A DNA stretch of 64,000 nucleotides from Urechis unicinctus (taxonomy: Eukaryota; Annelida; Polychaeta; Xenopneusta; Urechidae). The translations under genes and the position numbers were made by a program. The stretch lies in the NCBI GenBank assembly GCA_034190875.2, contig CM067351.1:3462155-3526154 (forward strand), given 5' to 3'. This document shows, piece after piece, positions 1-19,337 of the stretch (positions are counted from its first letter, which is position 1; each line of letters begins with the position of its first letter). The notes beneath the pieces were generated by a model. That model searched no databases, was not told the DNA's origin, and saw only the letters and a program-made list of their open reading frames with translations.

Positions 1-424
1 TACAAGAGTTTCAGATTGGTGGGAATGCTGAATGCCCTGTCAAGTGCGCAATTCCGCCAACAGCGCATGCGCCAAAGGACGGTTTTCCACCTAAAGAAAT
101 TGTGGTGGGGGGGTACTCTTTTTCGATTTGCATTCAACACGAAGGAAAAAATAGTTTGATTCCTAACAAAGTAAGTCAACGGAGTTACTGCCATGTTTTA
201 AGGTGGCAGTGTAAATAAACGCCCCCCCCCCCCCCACCCCTTCCGGTCGTCCCTCTTCTTTGTTAGACTGCATACAAAGCCAAAGGCGCTTACTTAGATG
301 ACCGAAAAAAACATCACTCGGTCGTTCCGGTGAGGGCATAGGCAACCAAGTCATTTCAACTCGCCGAGTGACAGCAGCATGTATAATAATAGTTTATAAA
401 TAATGGGTCAGGCAAAACTGAACA

Positions 425-830
425 CTTCAAACTCGGCCCATAACTGACCAAGTTATTATGGATTTTAAATTTTTGGTGAACCTATGACTTTCCTACTTAG
501 GACAAGTGGGGAAACATTAAATTTTCAACAATTGCATATATTTCAAAAAGTATACAATTGAATTTGGCTTCTAATATGCAATACTTATTTTGATCAAACA
601 ATTGTCCTGGGAGATTTTGATGATTCAAAATTTCTTTTGATGTCTTTGACCTTGATTCGAGGTCAAGGGGAAAAAAGGCTCTGGGTTCTGCGCATCATTA
701 TCACCTTCCAATTTAAAGAGATATTTCGAAAATATCTTGAAAAATGCGATCTGTATCGAGAGACAACAAGAAGTAGAAATTTGGCGCATGAATAACACTT
801 TTTTCGGAAGCCATGTTTAACATTGCATCC
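425..830. repeat. diverged dispersed repeat, copy 1
   Basis: Parts of this stretch recur, diverged, at 2.47-2.76 kb: a block starting with gttctgcgcat and ending with a gcgatctgtatcg-like string, and a block with aactgaccaagtt followed by aaatttttggt. The order of the blocks differs between copies. Family unknown; no coding content was seen. The rest of 1-2330 is AT-rich, with no gene I can support. Confidence 0.4.
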
Positions 831-2334
831 TGTATTGCAAGACAATAAAAGTTAACAAATATTGATAGAGTTTCTTAAGTACATCTTCTAACCATTTCTA
901 AAACTAAAATGTGAATAGTTATTTTGGTAATACACTCTTATAATGGTCTACACCAGTCGCCAGTAATGTTTTTCTAAAGAATGAATAAATTTTAATGGCA
1001 CTTCTAACTCAATCAATGTATGATAAAATTGCATTTTACCTGCGATAAAGTAGATATTGTTTCCATCCATTGAATGAACCGTCGCTGAAGAATGAATTCT
1101 TGGAGGAATGAACGACTGCTTTAGCTGCCACTTGCCTCTATTGTATGGCCAGAGCGAGTATGGTAGGCTACACAAACAATATATTGTTTCACTGTGATGT
1201 AGGGCAGACCCTTCAACTGCTCTATCACGCCGACATACATAACTTACTCAAAACGCTTACCAAAAATGTACATTCTTACCTTTAATGCGCTTAAATTAAT
1301 CATCCCTATTATAATCGTTGTATAGATACACGTTTGATTTCAGTGAAGATATTCAGAAATGTTGACAAAACTGTCACATATCGTGTAGCGCGGGCCGATG
1401 TCAAGCGTCGCCCCTTAAGATACGAAATATAGCGGGCTAGTGAATATTAACTTTAAATTCTTTTCTTGAACAGTATTTGTGGTTAACGATCCTGAAATAA
1501 AGCTCATCGACCAAGACATAAACGGAACTCTTTAGTTGACGGTGATCACTAAAGCGGACTTGACTCGAATACACTGGAATGTGCTGCGAGGTGAGATATT
1601 ACAACGTGTGGTAGGTATATTCTATAAGACATTCTGCTTTAAATACAATGGAGAGGAAAATATAGGATACACCTCACATTCCATATATGACAACATAAAT
1701 TAGGTGCAATATTTAATTTATCAGTCCTAGCTGGAAAATGTGTTGAGATGGTTTATTAACGAATCTCATTTCTTATCTCGTCAGCTTTGTCGACTCTCTT
1801 GCAGAAACACTAAAAGCATACCCTTTGTATGCTTTAATCATAAATATGCATTTATTCCTTTTTAATGATATAATCGTGTGCTTGTAGCGCCATTAAGACA
1901 ATATATTCCCTAGATTCGCTTGTAAGCAGACTGATCTATAGGGATACACAAATGCATAAAATAATCTCCGTACCCCACCAAGCCCCTATAACGATGTCCA
2001 GCTCTGGAATAACGACCCATTCTGGTGCATTTGTGTTGCAAGTCAAACGATGCCCAGATGAAGAGCAAGTGCTTGACATCGATCCTTGCCAAGCTCCTCC
2101 CCGTGACATTTACATCCATACTATACAAATATAGGATAACAACAATTGACCCAATTATTACCATAATAATAAACCAAAAACGAACAACAATAGGTATAGC
2201 GCAAATCGTTTTTCATATGCGACTACGCTAAACAGATAACATACATATATTCAGAAAGAGAAACCGGAAGTGAAGCAACCGATATCAATAAAATATTCGG
2301 ATTAGATTTGCGCAAATTTTTGTTGCAATCGAAC

Positions 2335-2770
2335 GGCTATTAATTGTTTTAAAGGCAATTGAATTTCTTGGGTTAATTTTTTTAACATTTGGACTGGTAC
2401 CAAAAGACACTTGGGTAAACTATTGTTTTTTTTAGAACGCGATATAAATATATCCAAGATTCAAGATTTTCAATGACCTTGACCTAACCATGGCTTCAAT
2501 GTCAAAACAAAACTTCTGGGTTCTGCGCATTATTAGTCCCAACCAATTAAAGAAAATATATCGGAAAAACATTGAAAATTGCGACCTGTATCGCGTGCCA
2601 AAAAGTGAGCTAACATACATAGCCACAAACGCAACTGACCAACGTAACTTGCGAATTAGCCAAGTTAAAAAGAAGATGCCCGTGAATACATGGTAGAATT
2701 TGGGAAACTCCATTAACATTTCAGAATCGGCCCTTAATTGACCAAGTTTTTATATGATTTCAAATTTTTG
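2335..2770. repeat. diverged dispersed repeat, copy 2
   Basis: This contains the same gttctgcgcat...cgacctgtatcg block and the ttgaccaagttttt block as 0.43-0.83 kb. It also has an attaattgttttaaaggcaattgaatttc segment that recurs near 3.72-3.77 kb, and a cacaaacgcaactgaccaacgtaacttg segment that recurs near 3.95-4.07 kb. It is probably one old non-autonomous repeat family. The stretch 2771-3700 shows no gene. Confidence 0.4.
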
Positions 2771-3767
2771 GCTACTACAATTCAACTAATTTTCATGACC
2801 ATTGCATGAATATTGATGATTTTATAAGCAATCAAATTTATTAAAGGAATCATGTTTTCCGGGTCCATGATAGATTGACAATGATTCGGCTGACACAAGG
2901 AAAATAATATTTTACTAAATAGTTCCGCAGCGTGCCATTCTTTCCGCGTCCCGCGAGCCGAGCGCGGAGCAGCGCAAACTTTTTGCTGCGCAAACAGGTG
3001 AAGAGCCAGCAGAAATGACACCCACTGTGCTTAAAACTTACTTTAAGATTAGAATTGAATGGGCTTCCTTCGAGAGTAAACCAATTCACAATACGACCAT
3101 TCACGACGGACAAACGACGCGAAAACTTCCGATATCAGTCCCATTTTAACTTTGATTCGTTCGTGACCGGAAATGACGTCAGCGACTCCTCCCAAAGAAT
3201 TATAATTCGGTTAACGCTCTCCATGATAACATTTGACCCACGTTTTATGACCGTCGATCGCATTTTATCGATTTTATAAGCAATCGAAAATTTGACGAAA
3301 ATTGACTAAGTGAAATTTGTTTTTCCAACTCAACGCGCTTTGAAAACGACGAATATTTTGATAATTGTATCAGCTTTTAGAAAATGTTATTTTTTTAACG
3401 ATCGGACGATAATTCGTGAATTAAATGTGAAATTAAAAAGTTAAGAGATTTTGGCTACCAACAATTTTCGACGGGCTACGATTTTTTATTTACAATTAAG
3501 TATATTTAGAAAAAGTTTACAATTACATTACACTTTCAGAATGTGTGAACTGTTTTCAAATCGTACGCTAAAGCATGGACGTATTGAGTATTGAACTTGC
3601 GGCATTTTTTGAAAATTCTGATGCTTTCGTGACCGGATATGACGTCATCAACAGCCATACAATTTTACGATGCACCTAACAATGTCACTGACAACATTCA
3701 ACCAAATTTTATTGCCATCGGACTGTTATTAATTGTTTTATAGGCAATTGAATTTCTGGAGTTATTT

Positions 3768-3896
<129 letters not shown>

Positions 3897-3924
3897 AACG
3901 GGACTAATCAAGATAACTTGGCTA

Positions 3925-4075
3925 TAGCATTCGCCCAGTTAACAAACCCACAAACGCGACTAACGAACATAACTTGGCAGAAGCATTCGCCAAGTTAACA
4001 AACATACATACAGAGCCACAAACGCGACTGACCAATATAACTTGGCGAAAGCGAATTCGCCAAGTTAACGAGCCT
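3925..4075. repeat. tandem acaaacgcgactgac/aacttggcgaa units with palindrome
   Basis: Three imperfect units of about 50 bp carry cacaaacgcgactgac followed by aacttggcgaa. The last unit forms an inverted repeat (taacttggcgaa ... ttcgccaagtta). A related single unit lies at 2.61-2.67 kb, linking this to the dispersed repeat family. Confidence 0.6.
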
Positions 4076-4267
4076 GTTATTTAGAGAAAAGTTACTGTGA
4101 TCCATACAACGATTCATGCCATGTGATCCACGATGTAGCGTAGTTATTCTTCAAACAACATGCACCCACTTGTACATATACAGCGCTTGTATACACACAT
4201 CGACCCACCCTTCCATCGCACTGCCTAATGACCAACAATTCCCTTCATCATGACATCGTCTCGGTTT

Positions 4268-4735
4268 CATACAGATATCATGGAGTAATGAGCGACTCCA
4301 TGCATATATTACCCTTTCGTGACCAGGACACAAAAAAGTTTTGAGGGACTTGATACATATATAACCCTGCCGTTACCAGGGCACAAAGTAATGAGGGATT
4401 CCATGCATATTTTACCTTTTCGTGACAAGAGCACAAAGTTATGAGGGACTCCATGAGACTCGTGACCAGGACACAAAGTAATGAGGGACTCCATGAGACT
4501 AGTGACCAGTACACAAAGTAATTAGGGACTCCATGAGACTCGTGACCAGGACACAAAGTAATGAGGAACTCCATGAGACTCGTGACCAGGACACAAAGTA
4601 ATGAGGGACTCCATGAGACTCGTGACCAGGACACAAAGTAATGAGGGACTCCATGAGACTCGTGACCAGGACACAAAGTAATGAGGGACTCCATGCATAT
4701 ATTATCCAGCCTTGACCAGGACACAAAATATTGAG
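4268..4735. repeat. 40-bp minisatellite
   Basis: About seven near-identical 40-bp units (each with gtgaccaggacacaaag and atgagggactccatgag) lie between about 4450 and 4700. More degenerate, length-variable units flank them from about 4268. The open frames across it on the minus strand are repeat translations. Confidence 0.9.
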
Positions 4736-4750
4736 GGATGCATATATTAC

Positions 4751-5063
4751 TGTTATAATACTGTTTTAGTTAAGAGTACCCTCTCCCTCACACCTTAATT
4801 ATAGAGTACCCCCTCCCTCCCATCGTGATTATCAGCGCGGTACGACACGCCAATACCGAGGGAAATCGTACTGCCGAAGGGCTATATAACCAACCCTCGC
4901 CTATGAATACGGACAGATTCATCTAGTCAGATACGATTCGGACCACGAGATTCCAGGGAGCTTCATTGTTGAAATTAAATAAACCAAATAAGCATCTCTA
5001 CTCCAGGACTCGGGTGTTTTCTCTGGCTAGTGTCCCCACTCAAGCAACTACAAGCAGCTACAA
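4751..5063 (+). mobile_element. probable solo LTR (fossil)
   Basis: This is about 313 bp starting TGTTATAAT and ending GCAGCTACA, so it has TG...CA ends. Inside are a TATA-like gctatataacc (near 4880-4890) and, about 90 bp on, an aataaa signal (near 4978), followed by a pyrimidine-rich stretch. This is the usual promoter plus polyadenylation layout of an LTR. No internal retroelement genes adjoin it. Target-site duplications are not convincing, so the exact ends and the family (Ty3/gypsy most likely) are uncertain. Confidence 0.4.
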
Positions 5064-7460
5064 TATTCCTAGATACGAAGGAGTGCGCAGAAATAGAAGT
5101 ATAACAAGAGTATAGCTATATAAGGAGCAATTATAGTTATAAGAGTTGTATGTTGATCTCCGCGCCATATAAGGTTGAGCTCCTTTGTACACTGGCGGCG
5201 TTGTTTCTGGAAAAATAAACAAACAAACACTGGGATTTGGAAATGGCTCGCTTTGAATGTCGTTACTGGTTTGTATTCATATTTATACACAGGCTTCTTC
5301 GATTTAAGATTACGTTTTACCCGTTCCATGTAGCGGTGGAACTATGTCTGCTAACAATATTGGGTGTTTTCAAAGATCATGTTACAAATACCCTTCATAT
5401 AAACAACGTACGAACTCACTCGAAACCTGGTTCTGTTCTGTTCTGAGATCAGAGGCACCTGGGCTTTGATGGCAGCAGAAGAAAATGGGCTACACAGATA
5501 CTGGAAAAGGGACAATAGCCTCACGGGGTCACCATTTGGACAATATTTGATGTTGGCATAAGCTTTTAACGTTTTCTTTGTGCGTTTTTATTGTAGCAAG
5601 TCCGTGGAAATTAGATTTTACCTTTATTTGTGGCTTTACTTTACTTGTTTTCCGCAGATTGATTACATCTGAATAATGTCAAGCAGCTGCGTCACCATGT
5701 GTACTGTGGCTTACCGCACTCTTTACATTTAAGACGTGCATCTAGGGGTCTTGCTGTAATAAGTGAATTGTGGGTGTTTGCATGCTACCTTTTTATTTGC
5801 TGCAAGCGTGGCCATTCTAAATGTGAACATTACATATATGCTGATTGCTTTAAGCTTCATTGCCATACAGTATGCACTTCTGTGTTGTACAATACGAATA
5901 TATGTATTTATAGGGCAAACATATTCTTGTTATTTTACAATGTTATACACCTAGGATATTATACAATAACAGTAAACAACCACCATGGTTACATCAGCTC
6001 AATTGTTATGATTGATTGTGGACGATTATCATATGAAACTAACTCGTTAAAGAAAAACCTTCAAGAGCCTAACAGAAGGTTCTACGAGCCTTGCAACCAG
6101 TCACTGTCAATCAACATAAACTTGATATTTATCAATCACTCAACGTTGAGCATTTAATAAGCAGCCTAAATAAAGGTAATAACAAATATAGTAACTTCTG
6201 TGATTATCATGTAAGCCTGAATCCAAAGCACAGTGTTGTACTTCGAATGTAAAATTTAAATTCACTTATGCTATGAACTACATCATGTTGTATGACCAAT
6301 ACTAATTTCAGAGTTATTGCAAATCCAGATCCAAAAGTTAATCATTTCTTCCATGCTATATGACCATAATGTTACTCTCAGCGAATACATTGTAAACGAA
6401 CTCAGACACGGATGAAAACAGTTGATGGAAAAATAATCTCCTTGGCGGAGATAATTTAAGTTAGGATCAAGAGTGTAGCTGAACGAAATATTGATCATGT
6501 TATCAATGGCTAACCCAGTAAATCATTCCGAGCTAAATGCTTCAAGACGAAGTACAAATCTAATCGCTCTTGCGCATTTGTTGGAGGTTCAAGGTCATTA
6601 TACGCCTAGAAAAGCCATCTATACATCTGGGTATACACAAACCGAACGGCTGGAGTTTATCATACGAGTCGATTTTCCAAAAGTAGTTCGGTCCCCTTGC
6701 AAAGTACTGGCGTCTTCGTAACCGACCATTTTTCCTTAGTTTCAATTCCTACAGGATCTCAAATTTGCATGAGAGTGTATAACACTTTACTTGATGCAGC
6801 AAAACTAGACTGTAGGCATTTCAAGCGCATCCATTAATAGCCTTGTTGGTTCTTGGGATCACTGATATTGATTATCAATGAATGAGTTTTTATCCGCTAC
6901 ACGGCAGCACAGAGCAATGTTGTCCCTCGCCCGCTTCCGGTAGTCAAATACACGCGGTTTACATAGAAGATTGCGCAACGTCGATTCCTGCGTTATTTTT
7001 GATCGAACCTTTTGAGATATATCGTTGATAACCATGGGGAAAATCATCACTTATGGATAAGCACGGTCGTCTGACCTTACAACAATTGAAAATAAAGCTG
7101 AAGCAGCGATCGCCTGTCAAGGCACAGAGCTGAGGTCAGCAACATCTTGGAATGACCATACATTTACCGCTCAATGCCGAATTACATCTCATCTTTCATG
7201 AACAAATGTGTCAACTTCGCGTCCACATCCACCTGCCGTAAATACGCCGGGTTGACTGGGGCCGAAGTCCCAAACTCACCTTGCCTAGAATTACTTGTAT
7301 CTGTAAGACACTTACAGTATTGCAATTGATGCCGACGTGGTGAATGACTATAAAATGGGATCATAACAACAAATAAGATTCACTTACCGCTAAACAAGAG
7401 ATAATGTTGACCGGGTAGCATTGGGCATTGATAAAGCAAGAAGTAACATTATGTGATATG
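5064..7460. other. intergenic, no gene supported
   Basis: Several open frames of 60-150 residues occur, including one of 152 residues at 5699-6157. None shows a recognisable domain, protein-like composition or plausible splice context. No strong repeat was seen. Confidence 0.5.
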
Positions 7461-7469
7461 TGAGAGGAT

Positions 7470-7712
7470 GCCCAGACAAGTCAACTCCGTTTCAGCAGTG
7501 TCAGGGCCACGTGGTGGGTAGTAACCCAGACAAGTCAACTCTGTTTCAGCAGTGTCAGGGCCACGTGGTGGGTAGTAACGCAGACAAGTCAACCCTGTTT
7601 CAGCAGTGTCAGGGCCACGTGGTAGGTAGTTACCCAGACAAGTCAACTCCGTTTCAGCAGTGTCAGGGCCACGTGGTGGGTAGTAACGCAGACAAGTCAA
7701 CCCTGTTTCTTG
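7470..7712. repeat. 54-bp minisatellite
   Basis: About 4.4 copies of a 54-bp unit containing gacaagtcaac, tttcagcagtgtcagggccacgtgg and gggtagtaac. Because 54 is a multiple of three, both strands stay open as 18-residue repeats. This is a repeat effect, not evidence of a gene. Confidence 0.95.
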
Positions 7713-7889
7713 GTGAGCGTGGGTGAGAGTAGCATAGAGTAATTAAAAAACAACTCGGTTCCATTTGGAATCGTATAGACACATGTGTGCCCCTCAAAAG
7801 AGGGGTTCTACATAGAACAGTGCAAACACCTTTCCTTAACTCATACACATATGCAAACACTGGGTGCTAAATAGAACCCTACAAGAACC

Positions 7890-8590
7890 GTTATTCTTAA
7901 GAATTTGCAGAGTAGATGGGGGTCTTATATCGACTCTATGAGCTCCTATAGAATAGGAGTGGGGCTTACAGGGGCTCTTTCAGCTCCTACAGAAGATGGG
8001 TCCTGTAGAGGCTGTATGAGCTCATATAGAGTAGGATTGGGGCTTGAAGGGGCTCTTTAAGCTCCTACAGAAGACGGCGGTTTATAGGGGCTCTATGAGC
8101 TTCTACAGAAAAGGATTCGGGTTTATAGGGGATCTATGAGCTCCTTCAATAGATGGGGGCTTGTAAAGGCTCTTTGAGCTCCTAGAGGAGATGGGGTCAA
8201 TATATGGACTCTATGAGCTCCTAGAGGAGATGGGGGCTCTTTGAGCTCCTACAGAAGATGGGGGCGTGAAGGGGCTCTATGCAGCTGGCTCTATGAGCTC
8301 CTACAAAGAAGAGGGGGTCTTGTATGGACTCCTACAGAATAGGATCGGGGCTTATAGGGGCTCTATGAGCTCCTACAGATGTGCCCCTCAAAACACTAAA
8401 TGTTCTTCATAGAACACTGCAAAAACCTCTCCCTATCTCAGAAACGCATGCAAACCCTTGTGCCAAATAGAACCCTACAAGAACCCTTATTTTAAGAAAT
8501 TACAGAAGAGAATGGGGGCTTATAAGGGTTCTATGAGCTCCTACAGAAGAAATGGGGGCTCATAAGGGCCATATGAGCTCCTACAGATGG
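7890..8590. repeat. degenerate ctctatgagctcctacagaag repeat
   Basis: About a dozen imperfect units built around tctatgagctcctacagaa with g-rich linkers (gatgggggctt). Spacing is irregular, about 45-70 bp. The array is framed by two related segments (gtgcccctcaaaa... near 7788 and 8380; gaaccctacaagaaccc near 7875 and 8470), so a larger unit of about 600 bp seems to have duplicated. No coding potential. Confidence 0.85.
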
Positions 8591-8843
8591 CTATTTATGT
8601 GAAAAACTGAATTAGCCAAATGACAAAGTGGTAATTACTTGATTCAAGCCATTGTATGCAAGTGGCTACCTATTGTAAAAGAAACTCTGGATCAACTGTG
8701 CTATTGGCATGTTGAAATTAATATTTACTACATGCAGACGCGTCACTCCCAGGTGCCAATAAAGACAGCATCTGCCAAACCTTGCAGTCCTGTCTAGCCA
8801 AAATCAACGACATATAGCATTTTGTTGAGATCACAATAAGTAG

Positions 8844-8849
8844 TTTATT
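8844..8849 (-). promoter_or_regulatory. possible GOT1 polyadenylation signal
   Basis: The minus strand reads AATAAA here, about 370 bases beyond the GOT1 stop codon. No downstream GU-rich element was examined in detail. Other sites are possible. Confidence 0.3.
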
Positions 8850-9219
8850 AAGAGGAATTACGTTATGTAAAACACAATAAAAACCTGCGTCTCTGTCTCC
8901 TGACACACCGAGCACGCTAAGCGGAATCATTAACAAGGGCTACGTTAACATCTTACAGTGTGGAGACCTCATAGCCCCGGGATTACTCATAAACAGCTCT
9001 CCAAACATTTGATCCAAATTTACATCTACGTAATATGACCAATGCTTGGTAAGTCAATTAACTACCACTGATTTCAAGCATGATTTGTCCCACACACACA
9101 TTAACAAACAATAAAGTTGCCAGGTAGAGGGTAGTTCTTCTATAAACATAATACTACATCAGCATAAAAGTATCAATCTAGATGTCTACAGAGAAGGAGG
9201 AGGAGCGTGGGGATTGCAT

Positions 9220-15048
<5,829 letters not shown>

Positions 15049-16200
15049 TTTGCGTGTGCCAACGTTCAGGGTGAAACTTCCCTTTGACTGCCAGCTGGTA
15101 CGCATTCACCGAGCTCGCTCTCCAGGTAGTTATGATTTGCCGGTGTGTGCCATATCATAACGTTGCAGTAGGTCCCAAGCACAGCACTGATCAGATTTGA
15201 CCCAATTTTTGACCTGCGTCTCCTATTCTCGTGCCAAATAATGGCAATGACTTGGAAATATCAGGCAGCCATATGAAATGAAAGATGACCACAGCAAAAT
15301 TGGGTTATTCGTTAAAGACCAATGATTGCTTCAAAAACATGAAAGTGCTTAAAAAATTAGCTTGCACTGATGAAAGCGACAGTTTACGAGATCTTTGAAA
15401 ACGCCTATGTTTCTTCTTTTGCAAGGGTATTCATTCCACTTACTACATCAACACGACATTAGTCTCATAATGCTGTAATTTAATGTGTGTATGTGGCTAC
15501 GTGCGTGAGGTGGTCACTCCCTTGTTAGAAACGGTACATTGTGGAGGGAAATTTACGTGACTATGTAACGTGACTTACTCATACAAGGGTAAACAACTCG
15601 AAGATGAAAAATACGAGATAGGTTGTTGCAAGTACTGAGTTTTGGGTTAAATGGTTTATTCCGGATCGAGTTCCGAAGCACCAAGTCCTTATGCTGCTCC
15701 AAGAAGCCCCAAAACCAATACCGTAAGTCTAGACATCATGTTAGGAGATGGAATTCACTTTGACCTGACCAAGAAGTTACACATACGGTAAATATCCTTG
15801 ACCTGACGCAAAAACCACCGGCATCGGTGACCTGACTCAGTCAAAGAGCGTTTAACTACGCTTTGAGAGATTACTACGCTATGCGATGAGAATTTCCAAT
15901 ATACCCACCGTAAGGTGGCGCTGTGGTTTGAAGATGGACGTTATGACAACTAACATACTGCACACAGGTGGCGTGTTCAGAGCGAGCCCCTTTGCACAAA
16001 CTTAAGCCATTGATAACTATGTAAGAACATTTTATTGCATCATTTGAAGTTTTCCAGCAACTCCAATGTCAAACATATAAAAAAGTATATAATTATATTA
16101 TTTTACTCATTACAAGCCAGCTTGGGGAGTTAACTGCAACTGAAAGCTGACAAAGCACAAGGAATTGCTACTTTCATGAAAGGATAGCTTCTTTTTGCTG
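15049..16200. other. intergenic region upstream of GOT1
   Basis: No gene seen. The GOT1 promoter and 5' untranslated region should lie in the first few hundred bases (GOT1 is on the minus strand). The 3' region of the BIN3-like locus lies beyond. I could not point to a clear TATA box. Confidence 0.4.
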
Positions 16201-16204
16201 TCAA

Positions 16205-16446
16205 TCATCCACAAAACATGGTAACAATGTGTAATGGGACAGTGCACAGGACATTTCCAATGTGTAATGGGACATTCCCAAAGTGTAATGGGACAGTGTC
16301 GGGACATTCCCAATGTGTAATGGGATAGTGTATGGGAGATTTCCAATGTGTAATGGGACAGTGTATGTGACATTCCCAATATGTAATGGGACAGAATATG
16401 GGACATTCCCAATATGTAATGGGACAGTGTATGGGACATTCCCATT
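16205..16446. repeat. 33-bp minisatellite
   Basis: About seven units of about 33 bp combining gtgtaatgggacagtgtatggg and acattcccaat, some shortened. On the minus strand this reads as an 11-residue repeat in a 111-codon open frame, a consequence of the unit length. Confidence 0.92.
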
Positions 16447-17379
16447 AAGTAAGCAAGTATTGATAAATTAGTACAATACTGGCAACACCTCCTCTAAAAA
16501 TGACATGGTTGTCTATCAAGCCTGGTAGAAATAGGTGAATTAAGATTTTACCACAAAGGCTACAATTCATCAATGCTGCTGGACCATCGTTAACTGTTCT
16601 GAATAATATTAACTGGTTTGTTGCGGTAGGCAAGAACAGTTACAGAAATCGTCATGGTAATAGGTAACTAAAAACTTCCTTGGTGATATAGACCCCCTTA
16701 CCCAACCCCAAGATAAGCCAGTGGGAGATGATAATACAGGGCTATATGTTTATAGATATCAAGATTTATCCATCCATGGTAATTGAGAGTGCCCTTTTTC
16801 ACTAAGCTTGGACTGAATACGCTGCGAGTAAACATCTTCATTGTCTATAGAAACCAAGTCCTCTTCGCTGGAAGTCAGAGTCTTAAACAAATTATCATAC
16901 ATCTTGTGTGACTCTGTATAACATCGAATCTGAAACAACACACCATCACAGAATGATTTTGACATCCTAATACAAACCAATAACCTCAAGGTGCTTATAT
17001 TCCACATTAGTATTACTACCTGTGATTTGATGAGAGCTTGGAATGATGGTTGTATGTAGTCGATACGACCCTCATATAAGGTGGGCATGTCCTCCATCAA
17101 CACATTGCCTTCTTACTCTGAAGCACAAGAGGTCAAAAGATACATGTCACCATCTACTATACTGGAGATCCAACACATCACTTAATGTTCAGACACTCCT
17201 ATATTTTTAATGCCACTTGCAAGCAAACAAAAATACGCAATTTTACCTGATCTAGCTTGACAATGTTTAGAGCCGTTCTGTGTTTTTCTGTGTATTTGTC
17301 AACTTTAGCTTGGTATTTGTTATATTCCCACCACAGTCATAATTTTGTCAATCAACATCTTTGTATAATAACACTAGAT

Positions 17380-17413
17380 ATAATATATATATATATATTT
17401 ATATATATATATG
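17380..17413. repeat. short (TA)n microsatellite
   Basis: About 34 bp of TA dinucleotides with one interruption, in an intron of the BIN3-like locus. Confidence 0.9.
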
Positions 17414-18611
17414 TAACATCATTTTGAAGTCTTGAATGAAATGAACCATCAGTGACAGAACATCTAGGAATCGGTTTTCAGGTCCTTGTGCAGGAATACC
17501 ACACACACATGTAGCATATGTGATGAAAATATTGGTACCACTTACCATCAGGAGAAAGAAAAAATCATAATGTATGGATCGTTTACTGTGGATGGTAAAA
17601 GACAAATGAAATCTCTCAAATATACTGCTATCTAACATCTATATTACACATATATTTAATAGAGAAGATTTGGATGCATTTATCATAAATATGTGTTTTA
17701 ATAACAGGTAATAACTTGCCTGGAGACTCTGATCACGTTTCTTGGTAGTTGCTGGAGACTTGGGAAGAGCGTTCCCATCCTGTCAAAACAAAATTTGCTT
17801 TAGATAGCATCTTAGTTAATTTTCCAAATTGCAAACTTCAATGTTACTCATGGTCACAATGGCAACTGACTACAGGTAATTAATACTTGGCAACAAAGTA
17901 TTATACCCTCTAATAATTTAATGCAAGTAACTGCTATAACATTATTAGTGAGTTGCATTTAATGGACTTACTTTTCATTAGCTCCAGAATAACTTTGGAA
18001 GAATTTGCATTCTGTGTTAACATGCACAACATTGACATGAACAGTTGTACAGCTCGACCTTTGAATCTTTTTTTATTTATTTATATAATCATTTAAACTT
18101 CTATAAGACTACAGACTCTAAACCATTACCAGCTTGTCAGAGAGGTACTCCAGGTGTTTTGTAGCTTGTTGCCACTGGTCCGTTTCAAAGCTTCATCTAC
18201 CCGACAGAGAGGGCCGATTCTGTGCTAGTTTCACCTCCCACCTGGATTGGGCTTAACACCAGGAAGCAAATAAAATACAATATTCAGGGATTTATATTTC
18301 ATTTTGTTGTAATTACAATATCAATAAATTGTGATCATGGACAGTTGGGTTGTTATGGAAAACTTCATTGACATTGAGATGGGGATGTTCTTGAAGTGGT
18401 ACTAAATCTAGTATAGGAAATTATACAGCTGGAATACTGTCCAAATCTAGGTGCTTTTGCTTTTGAGGGATTGAAGATATCAACAATATTGCTTTTATGA
18501 CCAACCTGTTTGTGCTTCTAGACATCTTTTTGTATCCTTGTTGATTTTCTTAGTGTTCTCATCAAATCTACACTACAAATAACCGAGCACTGTTGTTCTA
18601 GGTTGGATTAC

Positions 18612-19168
18612 TTAACTGCCAGTGACGTATGATGAGACCATACTGCCAGTGACGTATGATGAGCCCATACTGCCAGTGACGTATGATGCGACCATACTGC
18701 CAGTGACGTACGATGAGACCATACTGCCAGTGACATATGAGACCATACTGCCAGTGACGTATGATGAGACCATACTGCCAGTTGCAACCATACTGCCAGT
18801 GACGTATGATGAGACCATACTGCCAGTGACGTATAATGAGCCCATACTGCCAGTGACGTATGATGCGACCATACTGCCAGTGACGTACGATGAGACCATA
18901 CTGCCAGTGACATATGAGACCATACTGCCATTGACGTATGATGAGACCATACTGCCAGTGACGTATGATGCAACCATACTGCCAGTGACGTATGATGAGA
19001 CCATACTGCCAGTGACGTATGATGAGACCATACTGCCAGTGACGTATGATGCGACCATACTGCCAGTGATATATGATGAGACCATACTGCCAGTGACACA
19101 TGATGAGACCATACTGCCAGTGACGTATGATGAGACCATACTGCCAGTGACGTATGATGAGACCAACG
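18612..19168. repeat. 27-bp minisatellite rich in TGACGTAT
   Basis: About 20 units of 27 bp (gaccatactgccagtgacgtatgatga), some shortened to 18-24 bp. A block of about 190 bp inside appears duplicated (compare 18.65-18.74 kb with 18.83-18.92 kb). All frames on both strands are largely open because 27 is a multiple of three. It lies in the intron between the first two recognisable exons of the BIN3-like locus. Most units contain TGACG, the half-site of CREB/ATF factors. Confidence 0.96.
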
Positions 19169-19206
19169 TATTCAATTAGTCCGAGAATGACAAGAGATAT
19201 TCAAAC

Positions 19207-19337
19207 TAGCCCAAAAGACCAACGTCAGGTTCTATTCACTTTGTACTTAACTGAGCAACAACGGAACAATTTTAATTTCAAAAATGTAAATGAGTCAGGA
19301 GGGAGTGCATACTCCCGTACTTAGTTCGAAAGAGCTA
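19207..19337. mobile_element. hAT-like MITE, copy 1
   Basis: This 131-bp element starts tagcccaaaagaccaacg and ends gttcgaaagagcta. It is flanked by perfect 8-bp target duplications attcaaac (19199-19206 and 19338-19345). The termini TAGC...GCTA are inverted, and an internal gggagtgcat...actccc hairpin is present. There is no coding capacity. The 8-bp duplication suggests mobilisation by a hAT-type transposase; the family is inferred. Confidence 0.82.

Noticed and set aside
5699-6157. 152-codon open frame
   Set aside because: Composition is Cys, Tyr and His rich without family motifs; surrounding DNA is AT-rich and no exon structure fits.
18598-19179. Four overlapping open frames of 160-187 codons
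   Set aside because: They arise because the 27-bp unit has no stop in most frames on either strand; no start context or homology.
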